Assembly (NCBI GenBank): GCA_007123985.1
Contig: SLGA01000089.1
Span: forward strand, 1-5,327
DNA: 5,327 nt
DNA from: Balneolaceae bacterium
Lineage (GTDB): Bacteria > Bacteroidota > Rhodothermia > Balneolales > Balneolaceae
Direction: 5' to 3'
Shown in pieces: positions 1 to 5,327 of the stretch. Both the position numbers and the translations under genes were made by a program. Every line of letters starts with the position of its first letter. Positions within the stretch are counted from its first letter, which is position 1. Under the pieces are notes generated by a model. The model searched no databases, had not been told where the DNA came from, and saw only the letters and a program-made list of their open reading frames with translations.

Positions 1-314
1 GATACAGAGCCGCTTTAGGCAGAGTATATGCAGGTCTTGGAGAAGCAGAACGAGCTCTTTATCATGGAAATGCTGCGGTATCCATCATTGTCGAATTGGT
101 AGATGCACTGGAGGCTCCTCCTTATAAAAATGAACTGGCATACATCTACACAAAGTTGGGGATGACTACAGAAGCTGTAAGTCTTCTTCGTGAGCTGCTG
201 GAGAATCCCGGTTACATTACGGTACCGCGTTTAAATCTTGAACCGGCCTGGAATCCAATCAGGAATACATCCGAATTCCGTGCTCTGCTTCGCGAATTTG
301 ATCAGCCAATCTGA
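1..314 (+). CDS. C-terminal end of a TPR-repeat protein (5' partial)
   Basis: An open frame enters from the left edge (first full codon at position 3) and gives 103 residues before TGA at 312-314, followed at once by an in-frame TAA. The visible part has two helix-turn-helix units of TPR type: one around residues 1-28 (YRAALGRVYAGLGEAERAL) and one around residues 44-70 (ELAYIYTKLGMTTEAVSLLRELL). It then ends with LNLEPAWNPIRNTSEFRALL. From family knowledge, that closing pattern (L-x-P-x-W-x-P-[IL]-R-x-x-x-x-F-x-x-LL) is common at the C-termini of TPR proteins fused to serine/threonine kinase, adenylate cyclase or TolB-like domains. The N-terminal domain is outside the window, so its enzymatic role cannot be named. 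No signal peptide or membrane segment is seen in this portion. The gene converges on polA with a 5-bp gap. The TPR call is fairly sure; the kinase or cyclase link is only a guess. Confidence 0.8.
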   Translation, partial: YRAALGRVYAGLGEAERALYHGNAAVSIIVELVDALEAPPYKNELAYIYTKLGMTTEAVSLLRELLENPGYITVPRLNLEPAWNPIRNTSEFRALLREFDQPI

Positions 315-321
315 TAAAATT
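295..321. terminator. Imperfect palindrome across the convergent stop codons, possible weak bidirectional terminator
   Basis: The arms at 295-305 and 311-321 pair at 10 of 11 positions (one G/A mismatch, 300 against 316) around the 5-nt loop CCAAT. The structure covers the TGA of the TPR gene (312-314) and reaches into the polA stop (complement of 320-322). The stem is AT-rich, with only two G-C pairs, and no long T-run follows on either strand. It is therefore a weak candidate terminator. Its position between tail-to-tail genes that have no other room for one is the main support. Confidence 0.3.
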
Positions 322-3067
322 AGTGTGCGTCCAGCCAGTTTCCAGCCAATCCCATTTCAACATCAAGAGGAACTTCCAGCATAAAAGCGCTCTCCATAAG
401 CTCTTTGATTTTGTGAGGGACAGTATTTGATTCAGATTCATGAATCTCAAAGATCAACTCATCATGTACCTGTAGAAGCATGCGCGATTTCAATTTTTCA
501 CTTTCCAGATAGTTATGAATGGTAATCATAGCCAGTTTAATGATATCAGCTGCAGTACCTTGTATAGGCATATTGATGGCCGTTCTCTCCGCAAAACCGC
601 GAACATTCCAGTTTCCCGAATGGATATCGGGTATATAGCGGCGGCGGCCCATCAGCGTAGCCACATATCCGTTCTCTTTGGCGAATTGAACCGTATCATC
701 AATGTAATGTTTGATTCCCGGAAAACGCTCAAAATATTGATCAATCATCTCTTTCCCCTCGGTATTGCTGATGCCCAGCCTTGAAGCGAGGCCGTATGCA
801 CTCACACCGTAAGGAATTCCAAAATTCACCTCCTTCGCCTTTCTTCGGTGATTCGGGTCCACATCTCCAATCGATTTCAGGCCAAAAATTTCTTTTGCTG
901 TTCGTGCATGGATATCCTCACCGTTTTTGAAAGCCTCAATCATGTTTTCATCACCCGAAATAGAAGCGATCACTCGAAGTTCAACCTGCGAGTAATCTGC
1001 CGCCAGCATTTTAAAACCGTTTTCAGGTACAAATGCCTTTCGGATTTCACGCCCGCGAGCCGTTCTAATCGGGATATTTTGCAAATTCGGGTTCGATGAA
1101 GATAATCTGCCTGTTGCGGCTACGGTTTGATTGAAATCTGTATGAATGCGCCCCGATTCCGGATGAATCAGTTTTGGCAGAGCATCCACGTAGGTTGATC
1201 GAAGTTTACTCAGGCTGCGATAGTCAAGCACCAGGGATGGCACCTCATATTCACCGGCAAGTTTTGAGAGTACATCTTCGGATGTTGAATACTGCCCTGT
1301 TTTGGTTTTTTTCCCAGCCGGCAGTTTCATCTTTTCAAACAGAATATGGCCGAGTTGCTGCGGAGAGTTGAGATTAAACTCCTCTTCCGTTTTTGAAAAG
1401 ATACGTTCTTCAAGGGAAATCAGATCTTCTGTCAATTCTTTGGAAAACTGGTCCAGCATATCGCTGTCAATTTTCACACCATTCAGTTCCATCGCGGCAA
1501 GTACGTGTATCAGCGGAAAATCGACTTTTTCTGAGATTTCAAGCAGTTCATCCTCGGCCAGCTTCTCTTTGAATATTTCAAAGAGACGAAACGTAATATC
1601 GGCATCTTCGCACGCATAATGTTTTATATCGCTGTAAGGAACATCAGCCATCGTTTTTTTTGAGCGCCCTTTTCCTATCAGCTCATCAATGGGGATGGGT
1701 TCATAATTGAGATACTGTTTTGCAAGAGTATCCATCTTTAGCCGCTGAGAGGTATCTATGAGGTAAGCTGCTACCATCGTATCAAAAACGGGCCCTTCAA
1801 TATTAAAACCGGCACGCGTGAGAACAAGCAGGTCAAATTTATAGTTATGAGCAATTTTCCGAATATTTTTGTTCTCAAACAGCGGTGCCAACAGTTCTGA
1901 TACTTTTTCCTGCCCCAATGCATCTTCAACATTTATGGGGATATAAAATGCCGTTTCCGGTTTTGCACTTAGGGCAATTCCAACCAGGTTTGCCGTAATA
2001 GGCTCGGGTGAATCCGTTTCGGTATCAAAACAGAGATTCTCAGCTTCTTTCAGCTGATTAACAACATTGACAATCTCACTCTCAGTAACAGCAAGCTTAT
2101 ACGTTACGGCATCTTCATTGAATGATTGTGAGCTTATCTGCGGTTCATCCGGCTCATTATTTCCGCCAAACAGCTGCCCTTGTCCACCGGGTTCTTCACC
2201 CAGGTATTTTCGGGTAAGGGTTCTGAACTCCATCCGCTTAAAAAACAGACCCAGCTCTTTTTTATCAGGTCCGGCCCACATAAATTCACTCCACTCTTCC
2301 ACTCCGGGAACATCCGTTTTGATGGTAACCATGGTTTTGGCCTGCAAAGCCTGTTCACTATTCTCTGACAATCCTTCCCGGTTCCGTTTTGATTTCATAT
2401 TCGGTGCATCCTCAATAGCTTTTTCCAGAGTTCCATATTTCTGAATCAGCTTTGGTGCACCTTTTTTCCCAATACCCGGTACTCCGGGAATATTGTCCGA
2501 CGTATCCCCGATGATTGCGAGAACATCAATAACCTGTTCAGGGTACACACCGAAATAGTCCATCACACCTTCCCTGTCAATCAGGTTGAATCCGCCATTC
2601 TTATTATCCGGTTTTACCATCGTTATGTGATGATCAACCAGCTGCATAAAATCCTTATCCGGGGTAACAAGAAAAACATCCACCTCATCGGCAGCGGCAT
2701 TGTGCGCAATGGTTCCGATGATGTCGTCTGCTTCGTATCCATCCTGCTCAATATTTGCAATTCTGAACTTGCGAAGCATCTCTTTAATCAGCGGTATTCC
2801 AACACGTAATTCATCGGGTTGCGGGGGACGGTTGGCTTTATACTGTTCATCTATTTCGTGGCGGAAAGTGGGCGCATGAGTGTCCCAGGCAACGGCAATA
2901 TGTGTGGGTTCTTCTTCCTCCAAAAGCTTAACAAGTGTATTGGCGAACCCAAGAACCGGGCCCGTTGCGATACCTTCGGAATTTTTCAGGCGGCTCTTGA
3001 TAAACGCAAAGTGTGCCCGGTAGGCAAGTGCCATTCCATCGAGCAGGTAGAGTTTCTTTTTAGACAT
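320..3067 (-). CDS. polA: DNA polymerase I
   Basis: This cytoplasmic enzyme fills gaps, removes RNA primers from Okazaki fragments and does repair synthesis. Numbering below is from an upstream in-frame ATG at 3091, which gives 923 aa; E. coli PolA is 928 aa. The 5' nuclease domain (about 10-300) keeps its acidic residues in GYEADDIIG (D122, D123), TPDKDFMQL (D145, D147) and GDTSDNIPG (D196, D199), followed by the helix-hairpin-helix VPGIGKKGAPKLI. The 3'-5' exonuclease domain (about 330-520) has FDTET (D356, E358), HNYKFD (D420) and YACED (Y492, D496), so proofreading looks intact. The polymerase domain has motif A AADYSQVELR (D699), motif B RRKAKEVNFGIPYG (R749, K753, F757, Y761) and motif C LLQVHDE (D877). 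I chose the ATG at 3067 because MSKKKLYLLDG matches the usual family N-terminus, while the extra eight residues (MIPILKTS) do not. Neither start has a well-placed Shine-Dalgarno. The stress gene lies upstream on the same strand, 94 bp away, and a strong inverted repeat sits just before the start codon. Confidence 0.97.
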   Translation of the reverse strand: MSKKKLYLLDGMALAYRAHFAFIKSRLKNSEGIATGPVLGFANTLVKLLEEEEPTHIAVAWDTHAPTFRHEIDEQYKANRPPQPDELRVGIPLIKEMLRKFRIANIEQDGYEADDIIGTIAHNAAADEVDVFLVTPDKDFMQLVDHHITMVKPDNKNGGFNLIDREGVMDYFGVYPEQVIDVLAIIGDTSDNIPGVPGIGKKGAPKLIQKYGTLEKAIEDAPNMKSKRNREGLSENSEQALQAKTMVTIKTDVPGVEEWSEFMWAGPDKKELGLFFKRMEFRTLTRKYLGEEPGGQGQLFGGNNEPDEPQISSQSFNEDAVTYKLAVTESEIVNVVNQLKEAENLCFDTETDSPEPITANLVGIALSAKPETAFYIPINVEDALGQEKVSELLAPLFENKNIRKIAHNYKFDLLVLTRAGFNIEGPVFDTMVAAYLIDTSQRLKMDTLAKQYLNYEPIPIDELIGKGRSKKTMADVPYSDIKHYACEDADITFRLFEIFKEKLAEDELLEISEKVDFPLIHVLAAMELNGVKIDSDMLDQFSKELTEDLISLEERIFSKTEEEFNLNSPQQLGHILFEKMKLPAGKKTKTGQYSTSEDVLSKLAGEYEVPSLVLDYRSLSKLRSTYVDALPKLIHPESGRIHTDFNQTVAATGRLSSSNPNLQNIPIRTARGREIRKAFVPENGFKMLAADYSQVELRVIASISGDENMIEAFKNGEDIHARTAKEIFGLKSIGDVDPNHRRKAKEVNFGIPYGVSAYGLASRLGISNTEGKEMIDQYFERFPGIKHYIDDTVQFAKENGYVATLMGRRRYIPDIHSGNWNVRGFAERTAINMPIQGTAADIIKLAMITIHNYLESEKLKSRMLLQVHDELIFEIHESESNTVPHKIKELMESAFMLEVPLDVEMGLAGNWLDAH

Positions 3068-3068
3068 A

Positions 3069-3120
3069 GATGTTTTGAGTATCGGGATCATTAACTTTCA
3101 CTGAAGATACTAAAAACATC
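3069..3120 (-). promoter_or_regulatory. Long inverted repeat (leader hairpin) abutting the polA start codon
   Basis: The arms GATGTTTTGAGTATC (3069-3083) and GATACTAAAAACATC (3106-3120) are reverse complements at 14 of 15 positions; the mismatch is 3077 against 3112. The loop of 22 nt (3084-3105) contains an in-frame upstream ATG (3091-3089) preceded by a GAAAG. In the polA transcript the stem closes 1 nt before the ATG at 3067. No T-run follows the stem on either strand, so it is not a classic intrinsic terminator for the upstream stress gene. Its place suggests control of polA translation, a stabilising 5' end, or a protein-binding site. The inverted repeat is seen directly; the function is inference. 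Confidence 0.6.
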
Positions 3121-3126
3121 ATCGCG

Positions 3127-3156
3127 ATTAGAACCAATCCGTAACAGATTTGGTAA
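3127..3156 (-). promoter_or_regulatory. Possible sigma70-like promoter for polA
   Basis: Read on the minus strand, TTACCA (complement of 3151-3156, 4 of 6 to TTGACA) is followed after 18 nt by TCTAAT (complement of 3127-3132, 5 of 6 to TATAAT). Transcription would begin near 3120, so the message would start with the inverted repeat described at 3069-3120. The match is modest and could be chance in an AT-rich gap. Read-through from the stress gene is the alternative. Confidence 0.25.
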
Positions 3157-3161
3157 AACTA

Positions 3162-4007
3162 CTACGGACTCAGAAAGAGTGGGGTCTCCGATTTTGTGAT
3201 CAGATCGTGTGTATTTGAGCCAAACGTTAACCGTTTAATGGCCGAAACGGCATGTGCACCCAGCACAATCAGATCAGCTTCTGTCTCATCGCACCGTTTT
3301 AAAATCTCCGCTGATGGCTTGTTACCGGAAACAATCGTTTTTGTAACTTTTTGAAAGCCATGTTTCCGAAGAAAAATCTCTGCATACTCCAGAGATAAAG
3401 CCGACTCACCATCACTATTTTTTGAACGTACGTGAAGAAGTTCCATCTCTAAATCATTTCCGTATGGTAATAAATGCACAAAACTTTTAAGGGACCGTGC
3501 TGAGGGTTTGCTTCCGTCAAAAGCAACAAGCACTCTCTTCATTTCATTAATTCTGTTGGTAACCACCAAAACGGGTGATACACCGTTTTTTACTACTTCG
3601 GCAAGTGTTTTGGTATCACGTTTGGGTTCGTTGTAAAAGAAGTGCGAATCCTTGCCAACTATCAAAATATCATGATATTTCATCCCCTCAATAATCCGTT
3701 CGTACGATGCTCCCTCCTTCCGCACTGCTGTGTATGCAATGCCCGCTTTTTTCACCTGCTCTTCAAACGATTTCAGAAGATCTTCCGCAACCCGGCGTGC
3801 TTCATCTGTAAGTTCTTCCCAAAGGTTGCGCGCGTGGTGGGTAACATCCGGCTCACCGGTTATACCGGTAGGATATATGTTGCTTGTATCCACAACTGCC
3901 AGCCCTGTAACAGATGCATCAAATCGTTTTGCAAGATTCAGTGCAAAGTTGGTGGCAATAGGGGTATCCTGATCAGGGTCCAGTGCAATGAGAATTCGTT
4001 TAATCAT
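3162..4007 (-). CDS. Tandem universal stress protein (two UspA domains)
   Basis: This is a 281-residue soluble protein made of two Usp folds: residues 1-150 (opening MIKRILIALD, closing SPVLVVTN) and 156-281 (opening MKRVLVAFDGS, closing ETPLFLSP). Usp proteins bind ATP or act as small stress-linked regulators; the specific partner cannot be told from sequence. The canonical nucleotide loop is G-2x-G-9x-G-[ST]. Domain 2 has GAHAVSAIKRLTFGS (residues 250-264), where the second Gly is Ala but the final GS is kept. In domain 1 the same place reads GKDSHFFYNEPKRDT, with no glycine signature, so that half has probably lost nucleotide binding. The start at 4007 is chosen because it begins the first beta strand in the usual way. 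The frame stays open to 4238, but the extra 77 residues resemble no Usp domain and would run through the divergent promoter region. No clear Shine-Dalgarno is seen. polA follows downstream on the same strand, and the symporter genes diverge upstream. Confidence 0.92.
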   Translation of the reverse strand: MIKRILIALDPDQDTPIATNFALNLAKRFDASVTGLAVVDTSNIYPTGITGEPDVTHHARNLWEELTDEARRVAEDLLKSFEEQVKKAGIAYTAVRKEGASYERIIEGMKYHDILIVGKDSHFFYNEPKRDTKTLAEVVKNGVSPVLVVTNRINEMKRVLVAFDGSKPSARSLKSFVHLLPYGNDLEMELLHVRSKNSDGESALSLEYAEIFLRKHGFQKVTKTIVSGNKPSAEILKRCDETEADLIVLGAHAVSAIKRLTFGSNTHDLITKSETPLFLSP

Positions 4008-4032
4008 ATCAGATTTCAATAGGTGCTTTTTC

Positions 4033-4064
4033 GAAATGTATAGATTGTATTCATGAAAGTGAAA
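4033..4064 (-). promoter_or_regulatory. Candidate Bacteroidota-style promoter for the stress protein gene
   Basis: On the minus strand, TTTC (complement of 4061-4064) is followed after 20 nt by TACATTTC (complement of 4033-4040). The Bacteroidota consensus is TTTG about 20 nt before TAnnTTTG, so each element differs only in its last base. Overlapping sigma70-like hexamers (TACAAT at 4049-4044, TATACA at 4042-4037) exist in the same stretch, so the exact element is unclear. The location 25-60 nt before the start codon is right for a promoter. Confidence 0.3.
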
Positions 4065-4125
4065 AGTGAATTCTAAATCAGTTGTACCTTTGGATCTTTT
4101 CCGGGATGAGATGAGCTGCTTATTT

Positions 4126-4151
4126 TTCGGTAGAAACTGGTAATTACCGAA
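4126..4151. repeat. Nested palindromes in the divergent control region, possible operator
   Basis: TTCGGTA (4126-4132) and TACCGAA (4145-4151) form a perfect 7-bp inverted repeat with a 12-nt spacer. The right arm overlaps the perfect 10-bp palindrome GGTAATTACC (4139-4148). It lies about 40 bp upstream of the candidate -35 of the symporter promoter and about 120 bp from the stress gene start, a usual place for a regulator site. Each palindrome alone could occur by chance in a 232-bp gap; the overlap and position make it worth noting. No regulator is encoded in the window. Confidence 0.35.
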
Positions 4152-4192
4152 GCAAGTATGCCTCATTAAAAAAGGAAATGAAACACACGTTT

Positions 4193-4219
4193 TTGAAAAT
4201 TGAAAGAAATCACTATAAT
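4193..4219 (+). promoter_or_regulatory. Candidate sigma70-like promoter for the symporter operon
   Basis: TTGAAA (4193-4198) and a perfect TATAAT (4214-4219) are separated by 15 nt, two shorter than the optimum of 17. Transcription would start near 4226, only about 14 nt before the proposed TTG start, leaving an almost leaderless message. Position and the perfect -10 support it; the short spacing weakens it. Confidence 0.4.
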
Positions 4220-4239
4220 CAGAGGTCTTATAACCCAAC

Positions 4240-4509
4240 TTGGAACAGATTCCATTGCAAACAAAAGCCCAGGCATACTGGAAACGGAACTTATGGCTGC
4301 TCTCCTCACTCCTTGCCGTATGGTTTGTCGTGTCGTACGGGTTTGGAATTTTACTTGTTGATCCGCTGAACTCTATCCGAATCGGTGGTTTTAAACTTGG
4401 GTTTTGGTTTGCACAACAAGGCTCTCAGTACGTGTTTATTATTCTGATTTTTATCTACGTGTATAAGATGAATAAACTGGATAAGGAGTTCGATTTTGAT
4501 GAAGTGTAA
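4240..4509 (+). CDS. DUF4212 protein, small subunit of sodium:solute symporter
   Basis: This 89-residue inner-membrane protein has two predicted membrane helices, about residues 18-40 (LWLLSSLLAVWFVVSYGFGI) and 61-76 (GSQYVFIILIFIYVYK). They are separated by the conserved family stretch IRIGGFKLGFWFAQQGS (46-62). A short charged cytoplasmic-looking tail follows (KLDKEFDFDEV). This pattern is typical of DUF4212, which is found directly before a large symporter subunit of the VC_2705 type. By analogy with YjcH beside ActP it may aid assembly or activity of the carrier; its exact role is not established here. The start is TTG at 4240: an in-frame TAA at 4231 rules out a longer form, no ATG occurs before the first helix, and the length fits the family. 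AGAGGT at 4221-4226 is the nearest Shine-Dalgarno-like run but is 13 nt away. The large subunit begins 42 nt downstream on the same strand. Confidence 0.93.
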   Translation: MEQIPLQTKAQAYWKRNLWLLSSLLAVWFVVSYGFGILLVDPLNSIRIGGFKLGFWFAQQGSQYVFIILIFIYVYKMNKLDKEFDFDEV

Positions 4510-4551
4510 AATCAGGTTCACGAATTTGAACGGTAATAATAAAGGGTTCGC

Positions 4552-5327
4552 ATGAGTATCCAGTTCTGGACATTCCTCATCGTTGGATTAACATTCGCTC
4601 TCTATATCGGTATAGCTGTATGGACACGCGTAGCATCCACAAGTGACTTTTACATAGCCGGCAGCAAAGTACATCCCGTGGCTAACGGAATGGCCACTGC
4701 GGCTGACTGGATGTCGGCAGCTTCGTTCATCTCTATGGCCGGTCTTATTGCTTTTCTTGGTTACGACGGTTCGGTATATCTGATGGGCTGGACAGGCGGT
4801 TATGTGCTTCTCGCCCTTCTTCTCGCGCCCTATCTCAGGAAGTTCGGAAAGTTTACTGTTCCTGATTTTGTAGGTGATCGCTATTACTCTGATACAGCAC
4901 GGGTAGTTGCTATTCTTTGTGCCATTTTCATCTCGTTCACGTATGTGGCCGGGCAGATGCGAGGCGTGGGAATTGTCTTCTCTCGTTTTCTTGATGTGGG
5001 CATCACCCAGGGAGTTCTCATCGGGATGGTAATTGTATTTTTTTACGCTGTACTGGGTGGAATGAAGGGAATTACATACACACAGGTAGCGCAATATTGT
5101 GTACTGATCTTTGCCTACCTGGTCCCGGTTATATTTGTGTCTCTTTTAATGACCGGCAACCCCGTTCCGCAGCTTGGGTTTGGGGGTACACTGGCTGAGG
5201 AACCCGGTGTATATCTGCTCGATCGCCTCGATGGCTTAATGAAAGATCTTGGATTTGCAGCTTATACGGATGGTTCAAAACCGAAGATCGATATCTTTTT
5301 TATAACCGCTGCATTGATGGTTGGCAC
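4552..5327 (+). CDS. Sodium:solute symporter large subunit, VC_2705/ActP-like (3' partial)
   Basis: An ATG at 4552, with AAAGGG five nt upstream (4541-4546), opens a frame that stays open to the right edge and gives 258 residues. The protein belongs to the SSS family of Na+-coupled carriers (ActP, PutP, SGLT), which fold as about 13 membrane helices in the inner membrane. Visible helices lie near residues 5-24, 53-72, 78-97, 116-138, 153-170 and 179-200. Family marks are FYIAGSKVHPVANGMATAADW (residues 33-53) running into the second helix with WMSAASFISMAG, and GGMKGITYTQVAQ (169-181). The long polar loop at about 201-246, containing EPGVYLLDRLDGL, is characteristic of the subfamily paired with DUF4212. 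Substrate is probably acetate or another short monocarboxylate, inferred from ActP relatives and not provable here. Roughly half the protein is missing beyond the window. It forms an operon with the DUF4212 gene. Confidence 0.94.
   Translation, partial: MSIQFWTFLIVGLTFALYIGIAVWTRVASTSDFYIAGSKVHPVANGMATAADWMSAASFISMAGLIAFLGYDGSVYLMGWTGGYVLLALLLAPYLRKFGKFTVPDFVGDRYYSDTARVVAILCAIFISFTYVAGQMRGVGIVFSRFLDVGITQGVLIGMVIVFFYAVLGGMKGITYTQVAQYCVLIFAYLVPVIFVSLLMTGNPVPQLGFGGTLAEEPGVYLLDRLDGLMKDLGFAAYTDGSKPKIDIFFITAALMVG

Noticed and set aside
2067..2444. 125-aa plus-strand open frame inside polA
   Set aside because: It is antisense to the well-supported 5' nuclease/exonuclease region of polA, with Ser/Pro/Phe-rich shadow composition.
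3121..3128. ATCGCGAT 8-bp palindrome next to the polA hairpin
   Set aside because: It is too short to be significant by itself, with no second copy nearby.
3642..4022. 126-aa plus-strand open frame opposite the stress gene
   Set aside because: It is antisense to the first Usp domain, has a Cys-rich composition and matches no family pattern.
4008..4238. N-terminal extension of the stress protein by 77 residues on the minus strand
   Set aside because: The extra residues have no Usp-like features. The fold starts cleanly at the Met at 4007, and the extension would cover the whole divergent promoter region.
4178..4369. 63-aa plus-strand open frame overlapping the DUF4212 start
   Set aside because: It is in a different frame from the conserved DUF4212 protein, with no hydrophobic or domain pattern of its own.
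4516..4531. GTTCA/TGAAC inverted repeat between the two symporter genes
   Set aside because: It has only 5-bp arms with a 6-nt loop and no T-run, which is well within chance; it is not a credible attenuator or terminator.
4588..5094. 168-aa open frame on the minus strand inside the symporter
   Set aside because: It is antisense to a clear SSS-family coding region, is rich in Cys, His and Arg, and has no recognisable domain.

Overview
The window looks like ordinary chromosome from a Gram-negative bacterium of the Bacteroidota/Rhodothermota/Balneolota side of the tree. That placement is tentative. It rests on the style of the DNA polymerase I and DUF4212/symporter proteins, moderate GC, and mostly weak Shine-Dalgarno sites, not on a marker gene. 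No mobile element, CRISPR array, tRNA or rRNA was seen.

Layout. (1) Positions 1-314, plus strand: the last 103 codons of a TPR-containing protein whose start lies outside the window. (2) Positions 320-3067, minus strand: a complete DNA polymerase I (polA) with all three activities apparently intact. It converges on the TPR gene with only 5 bp between the stop codons, and an imperfect palindrome covers that junction. (3) Positions 3068-3161: a short gap holding a striking 15-bp inverted repeat (14 of 15 positions paired, 22-nt loop) that ends 1 nt before the likely polA start codon. (4) Positions 3162-4007, minus strand: a tandem-domain universal stress protein upstream of polA on the same strand. 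(5) Positions 4008-4239: a divergent regulatory region with candidate promoters facing both ways and a nested palindrome. (6) Positions 4240-4509 and 4552-5327, plus strand: a two-gene transporter operon. It encodes a DUF4212 small subunit and the first 258 residues of its sodium:solute symporter large subunit, which runs off the right edge.

How the genes relate. The two symporter genes almost certainly form one Na+-coupled carboxylate (acetate-like) uptake system. The stress protein is transcribed divergently from it across one control region, so shared regulation is possible but unproven. polA is a housekeeping replication and repair gene that may be read through from the stress gene or driven by its own weak promoter. 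No new multi-gene system is visible. The observation most worth a second look is the hairpin at the polA start.
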